Assembly: GCA_031772625.1 (NCBI GenBank)
Contig: CM062812.1
Coordinates: 730,148,300 to 730,212,299, forward strand
DNA length: 64,000 bases
Source: Pinus tabuliformis
Lineage: Eukaryota > Streptophyta > Pinopsida > Pinales > Pinaceae
Direction: 5' to 3'
Positions 24,801-34,981 of this stretch are shown in pieces; position 1 is the first letter of the stretch; every line of letters starts with the position of its first letter. The notes beneath the pieces were generated by a model. It was not told the DNA's origin. It saw only the letters and a program-made list of their open reading frames with translations, and did no database searches. Position numbers and translations under genes: made by a program.

Positions 24801-25036
24801 TGTTGTGTTTTATAGGTCAAACTCGAAGGAGAATTCAAGGTTGAACCATTGTAAGGTTTCAATTGGAAGGAGATTATACTACAAAATTGAGTCATCAATC
24901 AGGTTAAAGTGCAATGGAAGCACTTTGGGCTTGAGGAGGCCACATAGGATATGGAAGAGGGAATGAAAATGGCTTATCTTATGTTGTTTTCTTAAAATTT
25001 TATACGGAATGAACATCGAGGATGATGTCCCCTTTT
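21870..25036 (+). pseudogene. Gypsy-3 pol remnant (protease to chromodomain)
   Basis: Pieces in order: protease end (VLPLGSCYVLIGMDRLE, about 22090-22140); linker and RT entry (LEIIQDYLDVFPNEI, 22346-22390); RT active site FIDEIFIYSK (about 22905-22935), where the second catalytic Asp is Glu; RNase H (CMDARLEVRRGVLMQEG, about 23343-23393); integrase core end (FVEFSYNNAYQ and MSPFEELYGR, 24500-24575); and a chromodomain-like end (QVKVQWKHFGLEEATWD, about 24901-24950). Several frames and many stops: a long-dead copy. The integrase zinc domain and first Asp are too worn to place. Confidence 0.75.
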
Positions 25037-25051
25037 CAAGGGGATGGGAGA
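25037..25051 (+). other. Gypsy-3 polypurine tract
   Basis: 'caaggggatgggaga' directly before the LTR start tgtaatacccc. Confidence 0.75.
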
Positions 25052-28000
25052 TGTAATACCCCTCAAGAAACATATTTTACGACATGTTTTTATGAATTCA
25101 TTTATTTCTGGGAAATGGAAAAATAATGTGTTGAATTGTTGTTTTATTTTCTAACATAATGAAAATTAATTAATAATAATTTATGTTAGAATAGTTAATT
25201 CTCTCATAAATATGTTAGAGCTTAACATGAGAGATTAGCTTGTAACTATTAGATAAAAGAGTACTAGTAGTTATTCCTAAGAAGTCATGAAATATTAAAA
25301 CAAGAAGAATAAAAAAACTCTCTTTCTCTTTTGCCATGTGCTATTTTTATTTTGGGAGAAAGATAGAAAGGGAGAATAGGAAGGAACAGGCTTGAACCTT
25401 TCTGAGAAAAGGGAGAAGCTGCAAACCACTTGAACAATATTAGGGTGGAAGAGAAATACCTTGCGGGGGAGTCTAAATAGGATATTGTTTGAGAAAAATA
25501 TATTATCTAGTTAACCGTTACCTATGGAAGAGAATGACTGGTAAACCTAGGAGAGGGTTTTTAGAACACTACATAGGGTTTGAATGATATAACTCTAGAA
25601 TATTCCTTGTTCTATCTGATAGTTAGAGGGAAAGTTTGGGGGACCTTGTTGAGTAGGACAACTAAAGTTGGGATGAACATGGAAGCCTCTGGAATAATTC
25701 TAAAGGAATATCATATAAATACTTCTAAGAGGTATGCACACCTTTGTGCTGAAGTAGAAACTAATATGGTAAAATGGTATAATTGGTTTTCCATGAACAA
25801 TTGTTTGCAAGATATCAAGAAACACCTGTAGGTAAGAGGAATATTGTATTATATATGAATGCAAAAGAGAAATAAGATAAGTGACGTAATTAATTTAACA
25901 AATGAAAATATTTTTTATTGTTAAAGCAACAATTTTAATGAAAAATATTCAACCTCTAGAGACGCGTGTTTATGCAACGGGGAGGAATGTAGAAAGAAGT
26001 AAAGTTATGTTGAAAATGTAGGATTGGTTTCCAAAGGAGAGTGTTCTTACATTTAATTTATTGTCTAATGTATTGTGAGCTATTTAATATTGTAAGGTAA
26101 GTTTGGGTTTGAACCTAGGTTGAAACCATAAAACCCTTTGAAGGAATAATCCACTAGGTTTCCCCCAAGTTTGATCCCAAGCTGAGTAAAATAGGTCATA
26201 GGGAATGAATGTAACCATTGTAGATATAGATTGTATCTTCACTTATTCGATGTATAAAGAGTAGAATATACAAAGTCTATAGGTTGAAGACAATTACAAT
26301 TAAGAAGAAATAAAGTTTATGATCACTGTGTATGGAAGTAAATAGAAGAGGAAAAGATTAGCATGAATAGTATCTACGAGTGGTTGGAAGCATGTATACA
26401 AATTGCTGAAGAAATTTTGTGTATGTATATAAATAAATATTTTGCAGACAACCCATAATAAACTCTCAAGGATTACAACAATAAGAAAATAAATGAGTTC
26501 CTATCTAAAAAACCACTATTTTGACAAAAATTCTTCAAGTTAATGTTGTGGAACAAATAAACATTCAAATCTTAATTTAATACTTACTTCACCATTATAT
26601 TAACAACAAAATGATGTAAAATTCCATTTAAGAGATATTATTCATAAATACATCCAAAGAAAGTTAATTATGTTAATGTCATAACAACTCTAACCCCGTA
26701 GGGTTATATTCAAGAATATTAATAATACAAAATGAAGTTACAACTCTATATCTATGTAGATATAATCGTGCATGTGTACCTAGCGGGCCGTAAAAATTTC
26801 TAAGCCATGAATTAAAATAAAATAACCAAGAAGGATACTTTCGTAAGAAATTTTAATCAATGTCCAATAATTTACAGTTTAAAACCCTAGTCATTGACAA
26901 CCATGGAATTATAAGAAAATTACAAGTTAAAAGGATGCTTTTTCACACCAAAGAAGAGCCCTGGATTCATTGCAATCAAACTTGGAAGTCAAAGGAAGAA
27001 ATTTAGAAAGAAAAACGAAGAAGCCGTGCTTTCCATTCAAATAAGGAATTAGTAAAAAGTCTCGGACCATCTCGCTCATCACCAATTTGATTCTTCAAGC
27101 ATACATGATAATATATTTAAAATTTGGGTGAGAAATTAAAACCCATATCATATGTATCGAAAAAAACAAAATCATAATGAAATATGGCATTTTACTTATA
27201 TTAAATTGATGACATGGAGTATGCCCTTGAGCACGCTCTACAAACAAGCACGAAGGGATTTCAGGAAGGGGAATTATAATGAATAAAAACAAGTCAACCA
27301 TGGTAAATGTGAACCCTATAGATTACCTTAGGTATTGGTCGAAGAAACCCAAACCTTTTCCTCAGTAATGGATGCAAGAAATAACATAGATTATGCCAAA
27401 TCCCCTAACGAATCTAGTGTAGTGAGGCTAGGTAGGCCTAGCAATTACGCCACTAAGAATTATAATGAGATAGTGTTAAGACAACAAAATATCAAAATAC
27501 ATATAGTAATTAAGTCCATGTTATAATTTCATTAATAGATATAACTTACCGTAGAGTTGTCATTAAAAGCTTACATCCTTCTCCCATGGAAAATATGATT
27601 AACTTCACTAGTTGAAATGTCTTCAAACAACCACTCATAAATGAAAAAATTTCAGTAGCATTGTGGTCGGGAGCAAAGCTCCATGCAAACCTTGAGAAGA
27701 TGCCAATGAAGTGGTGTCAGTGGAGTTGGGTCTTGTAGTTACCCTAACCTCTTTTCGATCAATCTGCACTATCCATCTTGAAAATAAATCTAGAGCGTTG
27801 AAGGTGCCAACAAGCTCAAAACTCCACGTGGATGGTATGGCCATCCCCTGATGTGACTCATTAAATACCATGGTTAAACATGTGCATGTGCTCGTTACAA
27901 ATAAATAACCATAAAAATGCCTCATAAGGAACGTGCAAGAAAGTATTAACAATATATAAGTGCCTCATGTAACATTCACTTGTAGTGATAAATGGACACC

Positions 28001-28446
28001 AAATGTATAAAGGTAGGAGTTATAATAGTATCCAAGGATCGATGTGTATAGTCATATGTGTTATCATGGTTAACTTATATCTATAGGTGTTGGGGAAAAA
28101 GATGGAAGTTATATATACATTGAATGCTATAGGATACAATTAATTAAAATTTTAATTGAATATAGAGTTTGGATAGCCTAGGTTAAGGATTAAGGTAAAG
28201 ATGTTATACCTATTGAATAGAGAAAAAAAAGAGAGAAAATTGAGAGTTATTAAATGGGAATACATGGAACATTTGTACATGTAAAAACATTTATATTTTT
28301 GGATCACAAAAAGGGGAGCTTGGAAATCCATTAGTTGGAACTAAAATATGAAAGAGAAAACGAGTTCCATAAAATAAAAAAATATTATACCATTGGCCTT
28401 TGATTTTCTAGAATTAATTATTTTATGTTTAGTAAGTGATGTGACA
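25052..28446 (+). repeat. Gypsy-3 3' LTR (3.4 kb)
   Basis: From tgtaatacccc after the polypurine tract to gtgaca at 28446. The last 0.4 kb matches the 5' LTR fragment at 20041-20448. Contains an 11 bp perfect inverted repeat at 25149-25159 and 25181-25191 (TTCTAACATAA and its complement). Short open frames inside (for example 25580-25831) look random; no gene is supported. Confidence 0.82.
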
Positions 28447-29081
28447 CTCAGAGTTAGGCTGTTTGTTCCATGTTCAAAATTAGCTCATATATTTTCATGA
28501 TGTAGAATCTTACCACTAACGGTGGGATTAATAGATTGGACTTAATGACACCACACTCCTATCTATATCCCATCCCAAGCGACATTGGGGTATTATAGCA
28601 TGCTATGTACTTTGAGGACCAATAAAGGGAACTATAATTATTTTTGTTTGACATCATACTTATGTATACTTTGACATAGATCCACATTGTATTTACTAGT
28701 GGCTATGATATTTTATTTGATGTCATGGATCCATTGTGTATTCTTTCTTGGCCATGTAATACAATTTCAAGTAAGGGATTTATAGTGCATATTGTTAGAA
28801 TCGATTCTATCTTATTTTTTATATCGAGCATGGATATGCTTTCCTTGGGGTGATATTTATGATTGGATATTGTTTGTTTAGTAGGTTCTTATTTCTTTCT
28901 TAGTCCACAACTCTTTCTTTGTGCCCTTTCATAAGACACCATTGTAATATATTTTATCCATTAATTTATTCCCTAACATGACACATTAGGGAACATATGT
29001 TATTAGCCTATTTTTCACTGTCAGGATGGAAGAGTGCCCTACCTTCACTTACCTTATTTGAGGATGGATATACACCTCCCG
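28447..29081. other. Unrecognised background sequence
   Basis: About 0.64 kb right of Gypsy-3 and left of Gypsy-4a. I see no coding or element signal, only a perfect 8 bp inverted repeat TTCCCTAA/TTAGGGAA (28969-28976 and 28986-28993, 9-base loop). The last bases TGACC (29082-29086) are the Gypsy-4a target duplication. Confidence 0.5.
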
Positions 29082-29086
29082 TGACC

Positions 29087-29419
29087 TGTTGGGTCCCTAT
29101 AATACTAGTGATTACCCCATTACTATTGTAGTTATACCCCTTATTTATATTGATGTACCCATGTAGTGCCCATATTGTTACTATTGTGCCACATAGAAGC
29201 CCACTATTGTTATTGTTGTGCCCTACAATATTATTGTTATGTAGGCTTTGATTGTATTGGGACCACTTAGACTCCTATATATAGAAAGGAGGTATTTTCA
29301 TTTGTATCATCCAAGAATTATTCATTTATGTAATGTAAAGGAGGTTTCCCCCTCGAAGAGGCTGAATTCTAAGGCGTGGATCTCTCTTTTCTATCTTTTT
29401 GTGAGTTGGTTTCATAACA
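29087..29419 (+). repeat. Gypsy-4a 5' LTR
   Basis: 333 bp, tgttggg to cataaca. TATA box at about 29275-29284, then the conserved block CCCCTCGAAGAGGC (29349-29362). Confidence 0.96.
29275..29284 (+). promoter_or_regulatory. Gypsy-4a LTR TATA box
   Basis: CTATATATAG, flanked by the short inverted repeat CTCCT/AGGAG (29272-29276 and 29288-29292). Same in the 3' LTR and in Gypsy-4b even though the upstream part of that LTR is very different. Confidence 0.65.
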
Positions 29420-29421
29420 TT

Positions 29422-29433
29422 TGGTATCAGAGC
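29422..29433 (+). other. Gypsy-4a primer-binding site
   Basis: TGGTATCAGAGC, complement of initiator-Met tRNA, two bases after the LTR. Confidence 0.9.
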
Positions 29434-30087
29434 TTTGGATTCTAGGGTTTCGCTGCTCCAAACAGGTCATTGTGGCATTTTCGCTATAACGTTTTTTTTG
29501 TGACGTTTCAGAAGTCGCAAAAAAAACCCATTTGCGAAGAATTGGCGCTGAACCTTGGGTCCGAATTTCAGAGCTTTTCGCACGATATTTTAGGAGATAT
29601 GATCTGAGGAAGTTGGCCTTTTTGCAGACTCCTGAATTACATTCAAAACAGGTGACCTGGGGAAAATCGTCATAACCTTCTCTCTGGGGATCGGATTGAA
29701 ATTTCGTAAGAAGTTACAGAAATAGGACGGACTGTAGTTTCTTGTGTGTGAGTTTCAGATTCAAAGGTTGAAACAATGACTCGTGGCACGTCATACAAGT
29801 TTGCTCTGCTGAACCAGTCTAAAAGCAAGTCACTGTGGGAGATTTCACATAACTCTTCCTTGGAGAATCCAATTTGGCTCAGACTTGTGGCATTGGAAAG
29901 AGGACGCAGAAGGCTACTACAGGTAGAAATTTCATAATTGGATGATCCGAAAGTACAAAGATACATCAGATTCAATATCAGGCTTCTATAAAGTGAAAAA
30001 AGGTGTGTAGTTTTTTTTTTAAATTTTTGTGTAAGCTTGGTTTAACGGAATTCAAAGGGCATAGTAAAGCATTATTATCGGTAACTG
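29434..30087 (+). other. Gypsy-4a untranslated leader
   Basis: About 650 bases without a supported frame before the gag Met at 30088. Holds poly-T stretches at about 29490 and 30010. Probably contains packaging signals; none can be named. Confidence 0.6.
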
Positions 30088-33000
30088 ATGCCCCGAGGAA
30101 AGAAAATGCAAACACCTAGTAAGGAACCTGAAAGCTCTAGCATGACTCATGAAGAAGAGGAAGAAATGCTACATGATATATCAAAATTACAAGAACAAGT
30201 GCAACAAATGTCACGCTCACAAAAGCTAACAGAAGCTAAGATAAGTGGCGTGGAATCTAAGGTAAATGGCGTGGAATCTAAGATAAAGGGCATGGAAGCT
30301 AAGATGGATGATTTGAAGATAGATTTGAAGACAGACATGGAAGCTAAGATGGATGATTTGAAGATAGATATAAAGACAGACATGGAAGAATTGAAGAAGT
30401 TGCTACAAGAAAGGGTTACTAATGGTGAGAAGGTAGTAAAGGAACCTCATGATGAGAACAAAAGAAACGTTAATCATGATTCCATAGATGCTAATGTTGG
30501 ATCGAAGAATCACCACATTCCAAAAATCGATATGAGGAAGTTTGATGGCAAGGATCCCGCCACATGGATATTACAGATGGAGCAATTCTTCGATCTCAAT
30601 AATGTGCAAAACACACAAAAGGTACGTATGGCAACTTTATATTTGGAACCAAATCAGTTTGTATGGTATCAATGGCTTTGTTCTCGTAAACAATTTATCA
30701 CTTGGGCAATTTTTACGGAAGAATTGATAGCACATTATGAGGATACAAAAAGCAACACTTTTTTTAGCCAATTGATAAGTCTCAAACAAAAGGGTTCAAT
30801 AATGGAGCACATTGAGGAGTTCCAAAAATTGAACATAAGGGTAAAAGATATTCCAGAGGAGCATAGGATTGATGTGTTCATAGGGTCTTTAAAGGATAAT
30901 ATCCAACATGATGTGCGCCTTTGGGAACCTGATTCATTAGAGAAGGCATTCAGGTTAGCAAGAAAAATGGAAAGCAAAATTATGGCAACTAGGAAGCATA
31001 CCATTCACAACTATAAAGATGGAAGTGTTGTTGCCCATAGTCTTCCACAACCTACAAGGTTGACACCACAACAATTGGAAGAAAAAAGAGCAAAAGGGCT
31101 TTGTTACAATTGTGATAGCAAATACACAAAAGGTCATAAGTGTGCTGAGAAGAAATTATTCTACATAGATTGTGAAGAGGAAGAAGAAAAGGAGCAAGAA
31201 AGGTCAAAAGAAGAGGATATATTCCAGGAAAAAAGCCTATATGAAGAAAAAATAAATCCGACCATATCTTGTAATGCATTGGCGGGAATTACCACTCCTC
31301 AAACCATCAAGATAGAAGGACAAATCAAGAAGAAAAAGGTGATAGTGTTGATTGATTCAGGAAGCACCCACAATTTTATTCATTGTAGGGTAGCAAAAGA
31401 ATTGAATTGCTTCCTATATCCAGCACCAGAGTGTCAAGTGATGATTGCAAATGGAGGAACAATAAATTGCTCTGGAAAGTGCCATAATATCAAGCTATCC
31501 ATGGGAGAATATGTATTGACTAGCCCAATGCTTTCCATTCCAATGGGAGGTGCTGATGTTGTACTAGGAGTCCAATGGCTACAATCCTTGGGTACAATAG
31601 CTTTTAATTTTCAAGAACTTTTCATGAAATTTTCTGTGGAAGGAAAGGAAGTTGAATTAAGGGGTATTGCAGGGAAACCAGGAAAGATAATCAGCTCTAA
31701 TGGTATGACAAAGCTTCTAAAAAAGGAGCAAAGGGGTGTAATTGCACAATTATGTTCGCTAGATGTTTCCACATTAGAATCATCTATTTCTCCAGATCTC
31801 CAAAAAGTCCTGGACAATCATTCCAAGGTATTTGAGACTCCCAAAGGTCTCCCACCTATGCGTGATCATGATCATGCTATTCATCTGATTCCAGGAAGTG
31901 TTCCTCCAAACATCAGGCCGTACAGATATCCCTATGTCCAAAAAAGTGAAATTGAACGTATGGTTGCAGAAATGCTAGAGGCTGGTATAATTCAACCGAG
32001 TCAAAGTTCTTTCTCTGCTCCAGTAGTATTGGTGCACAAGAAGGATGGATCATGGCGCATGTGTCCGGATTATAGGGAGCTCAACAAGCTCACTATTAAA
32101 GATAAGTTCCCCATTCCTGTCATTGATGAATTACTGGATGAATTGCATGGATCAATTTACTTCACCAAGTTGGATCTTCGTTCAGGATATCATCAAATCA
32201 GAATGAAGATTGAAGACATTCCGAAAACGGCATTTAGAACTCATGAGGGTCATTATGAATTTTTGGTCATGCCTTTTGGCCTTACCAATGCACCTTCAAC
32301 ATTTCAAGGTTTGATGAATTCAATTTTCAAACCATTCCTTAGAAAATTTGTGTTAGTATTTTTTGATGATATACTTATCTACAGCAAGTCTTGGAAGGAT
32401 CATGTTGAACATGTTGACAAGGTGCTACAACTATTGGAGGAGAAACAATTATATGCCAAAAGATCCAAATGTTTCTTTGGAGTCCAGGAGGTGGAATATT
32501 TGGGTCATATTGTATCTCATGAAGGAGTTAAGGTAGACCCTAGCAAAATTAAAGCCATTAAGGAATGGAAAATCCCCACATCCATAAAGCATTTGCGAGG
32601 ATTTCTTGGGTTGACAGGGTATTATCGCAAGTTTGTTAAGAATTATGGGAGAATAGCAGCACCTCTAACAACATTATTGAAGAAAGATGCATTTTCATGG
32701 ACTTCGGAAGCAACAAAGGCCTTTGAACATCTTAAAGAGGCAATGTGCCAAGCACCGGTCTTAGCTACACCGGACTTCACAAAAACCTTTATTGTGGAAT
32801 GTGATGCTTCAGGAAATGGAATTGGTGCTGTTCTAATGCAAGATGAAAGACCCATTGCTTTTGAAAGTCGTCCAATCAAGGGAAAGTTTTTAAGAAAAGC
32901 TATTTATGAGAAGGAAATGTTGGCAATACTCCATGCACTTAAGAAATGGCGACCCTACCTAATGGGAAGACACTTCAAGGTAAAAACAGATCATGATAGC

Positions 33001-34614
33001 CTTAAATACTTTTTAGAACAAAGATTATCCTCTGAAGAGCAACAAAAGTGGGTCACAAAGATGTTGGGTTATGACTTTGAAATCATCTACAAAAAGGGGA
33101 AGCAAAATGTGGTGGCAGATGCACTCTCAAGGAAGGATGAGGATGTGGAAGCATTGTTGTGCGCTATTTCTATCATCCAACCAGATTGGATAAATGAAGC
33201 AAGGGAGGAATGGAAGAATGACGAAGAAGTGTGGGCACTTATTCGAAAGCTACAACAAGATTCCAGTACGTCTGATACATTTAGCTGGAAAAATGATTCG
33301 TTATGGTACAAAGATCGCTTATACCTCTGTAAGAATTCCCAGCTAAAACAAAAGATTCTTATGGAATTGCACACTTCTCCCTTAGGAGGGCACTCAGGAT
33401 TTTTAAAAACTTACCACAGGGTTAAGAAGGAATTTTTTTTGGATGGCCTTAAATCAGATATTCAAAAGTTTGTGGCAGAATGTTTGGTTTGCCAGCAAAA
33501 TAAAGTTGAAACAATTAAGACACCGGGTCTATTACAACCTTTATCCATTCCAAGCCAACGTTGGGAGGAGGTATCAATGGATTTTATCACAGGTTTACCC
33601 AAGTCTGAGGGAAAGAGTGTCATCATGGTGGTAGTTGACAGACTTACCAAGTATGCACACTTTTGTGCATTATCACATCCATTTAAAGCCAGTACAGTTT
33701 CTACTGCATTTATGGAAACAATTCAAAAGCTACATGGAAACCCAAAGATTATTGTAAGTGACAGAGATCCCATTTTCACTGGAAATTTTTGGACAGAATT
33801 ATTTTCTTGTCTTGGTACTCAGTTAGCTCATAGCTCATCTTATCATCCTCAATCTGATGGGCAAACTGAGATAGTAAACAAATGTTTGGAAGGATATCTT
33901 CGTTGCTTTGTATCTGATAAACAGACACAATGGGTCAAATGGTTGCCTCTGGCTGAATGGTGGTATAACACTTCCTTTCATACAGCAACAAAAATGACCC
34001 CATTTATGGCACTTTATGGGTATCAACCACCATCCATCACATCATATTTAAGAGAAAATTCTAAGGTTCAGGCAGTGGAACATCACATCGAACATCAACA
34101 ACAAGTCCTCCAACTCTTAAAGGATAACCTTGTGTTGGCACAGAATAGAATGAAACAACAGGCAGATCAGCATCGCAGTGAAAGAAGTTTTGATGTAGGT
34201 GATTGGGTATTCCTACGGCTACAACCATATAAGCAAATGTCCCTCAAGCAAGCTAAGAAGGATAATAAATTATCACCAAAGTATTATGGTCCGTACAAGG
34301 TGTTGCAAAAGATTGGTACTATGGCATACAAATTGGAGCTTCCTGCAGCTTCTCGATTGCACCCAGTTTTCCATGTTTCATGCTTAAAGAAGGTTATAGG
34401 CGACAAGCTCCCAGTTCAAACAATATTGCCAGAACTTGACGAAGAAGGAAAAATTATATTGGAACCGGAAGCAGTTATAGAAACAAGAACTCGACAGCTA
34501 CGAAATCGATCAATTTCAGAGTACCTTATCAAGTGGAAGAACTTATCCGCTGAAGATTCCACATGGGAGGATGAGAATTTTATGCAGAAGTATCCTGAAC
34601 TACTCAAGCGTTGA
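30088..34614 (+). CDS. Gypsy-4a Gag-Pol polyprotein with chromodomain, intact
   Basis: A single 1508-residue frame coding particle, enzymes and targeting domain for a copy-and-paste element. N-terminal coiled coil made of repeated units (about residues 50-110); gag capsid domain (about 150-310); zinc knuckle [14 protein letters not shown] (339-352); protease [10 protein letters not shown] (Asp423); RT with FFDDILIYS (Asp760, Asp761); RNase H CDASGNG (Asp906); integrase zinc domain (His1095, His1102, Cys1132, Cys1135) and catalytic Asp1184, Asp1225 and Glu1261, with 35 residues between the last two; chromodomain [15 protein letters not shown] (1479-1493). The Met is the first in frame after the leader. 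Oddity: residue 1118 in the integrase zinc domain is Leu (TTG) where Gypsy-2 and Gypsy-4b have Trp, so integration might be impaired. Confidence 0.96.
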   Translation: MPRGKKMQTPSKEPESSSMTHEEEEEMLHDISKLQEQVQQMSRSQKLTEAKISGVESKVNGVESKIKGMEAKMDDLKIDLKTDMEAKMDDLKIDIKTDMEELKKLLQERVTNGEKVVKEPHDENKRNVNHDSIDANVGSKNHHIPKIDMRKFDGKDPATWILQMEQFFDLNNVQNTQKVRMATLYLEPNQFVWYQWLCSRKQFITWAIFTEELIAHYEDTKSNTFFSQLISLKQKGSIMEHIEEFQKLNIRVKDIPEEHRIDVFIGSLKDNIQHDVRLWEPDSLEKAFRLARKMESKIMATRKHTIHNYKDGSVVAHSLPQPTRLTPQQLEEKRAKGLCYNCDSKYTKGHKCAEKKLFYIDCEEEEEKEQERSKEEDIFQEKSLYEEKINPTISCNALAGITTPQTIKIEGQIKKKKVIVLIDSGSTHNFIHCRVAKELNCFLYPAPECQVMIANGGTINCSGKCHNIKLSMGEYVLTSPMLSIPMGGADVVLGVQWLQSLGTIAFNFQELFMKFSVEGKEVELRGIAGKPGKIISSNGMTKLLKKEQRGVIAQLCSLDVSTLESSISPDLQKVLDNHSKVFETPKGLPPMRDHDHAIHLIPGSVPPNIRPYRYPYVQKSEIERMVAEMLEAGIIQPSQSSFSAPVVLVHKKDGSWRMCPDYRELNKLTIKDKFPIPVIDELLDELHGSIYFTKLDLRSGYHQIRMKIEDIPKTAFRTHEGHYEFLVMPFGLTNAPSTFQGLMNSIFKPFLRKFVLVFFDDILIYSKSWKDHVEHVDKVLQLLEEKQLYAKRSKCFFGVQEVEYLGHIVSHEGVKVDPSKIKAIKEWKIPTSIKHLRGFLGLTGYYRKFVKNYGRIAAPLTTLLKKDAFSWTSEATKAFEHLKEAMCQAPVLATPDFTKTFIVECDASGNGIGAVLMQDERPIAFESRPIKGKFLRKAIYEKEMLAILHALKKWRPYLMGRHFKVKTDHDSLKYFLEQRLSSEEQQKWVTKMLGYDFEIIYKKGKQNVVADALSRKDEDVEALLCAISIIQPDWINEAREEWKNDEEVWALIRKLQQDSSTSDTFSWKNDSLWYKDRLYLCKNSQLKQKILMELHTSPLGGHSGFLKTYHRVKKEFFLDGLKSDIQKFVAECLVCQQNKVETIKTPGLLQPLSIPSQRWEEVSMDFITGLPKSEGKSVIMVVVDRLTKYAHFCALSHPFKASTVSTAFMETIQKLHGNPKIIVSDRDPIFTGNFWTELFSCLGTQLAHSSSYHPQSDGQTEIVNKCLEGYLRCFVSDKQTQWVKWLPLAEWWYNTSFHTATKMTPFMALYGYQPPSITSYLRENSKVQAVEHHIEHQQQVLQLLKDNLVLAQNRMKQQADQHRSERSFDVGDWVFLRLQPYKQMSLKQAKKDNKLSPKYYGPYKVLQKIGTMAYKLELPAASRLHPVFHVSCLKKVIGDKLPVQTILPELDEEGKIILEPEAVIETRTRQLRNRSISEYLIKWKNLSAEDSTWEDENFMQKYPELLKR

Positions 34615-34630
34615 GGACAACACTTTTTTG

Positions 34631-34643
34631 AAGGAGAGGGGCA
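34631..34643 (+). other. Gypsy-4a polypurine tract
   Basis: 'aaggagaggggca' directly before the 3' LTR; identical in Gypsy-4b. Confidence 0.8.
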
Positions 34644-34976
34644 TGTTGGGTCCCTATAATACTAGTGATTACCCCATTACTATTGTAGTTATACCCCTTA
34701 TTTATATTGATGTACCCATGTAGTGCCCATATTGTTACTATTGTGCCACATAGAAGCCCACTATTGTTATTGTTGTGCCCTACAATATTATTGTTATGTA
34801 GGCTTTGATTGTATTGGGACCACTTAGACTCCTATATATAGAAAGGAGGTATTTTCATTTGTATCATCCAAGAATTATTCATTTATGTAATGTAAAGGAG
34901 GTTGCCCCCTCGAAGAGGCTGAATTCTAAGGCGTGGATCTCTCTTTTCTATCTTTTTGTGAGTTGGTTTCATAACA
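34644..34976 (+). repeat. Gypsy-4a 3' LTR
   Basis: 333 bp; one base different from the 5' LTR. Followed by TGACC. Confidence 0.96.
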
Positions 34977-34981
34977 TGACC

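Larger units (their letters stand above)
20041..28446 (+). mobile_element. Gypsy-3, old Tekay/Del-like chromovirus with 3.4 kb LTR
   Basis: A plus-strand gypsy element. Its 5' LTR is cut by Copia-1, so only the last 0.4 kb is here (20041-20448); the rest would lie left of the window. The internal part has gag, protease, RT, RNase H, integrase and a chromodomain-like end, all heavily decayed. A polypurine tract (25037-25051) leads into a 3' LTR of about 3395 bp. Long LTRs and the end motif WKHFGLEEATWD fit the Tekay/Del lineage (inference). Confidence 0.82.
29087..34976 (+). mobile_element. Gypsy-4a, near-intact young chromovirus
   Basis: A complete 5.89 kb plus-strand element: 333 bp LTRs (29087-29419, 34644-34976) that differ at one base by eye (T at 29347, G at 34904), target duplication TGACC (29082-29086 and 34977-34981), initiator-Met primer-binding site, one uninterrupted gag-pol frame, and polypurine tract. 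The near-identical LTRs mean a recent insertion, much younger than its neighbours. A related copy in opposite orientation, Gypsy-4b, starts at 61505. Confidence 0.97.

Noticed and set aside
25580..25831. 83-codon frame in the Gypsy-3 LTR as a gene
   Set aside because: Inside a decayed LTR, no family resemblance, length expected by chance.
30147..30383. Minus-strand frame opposite the Gypsy-4a gag
   Set aside because: A mirror of the low-complexity coiled-coil coding repeats.
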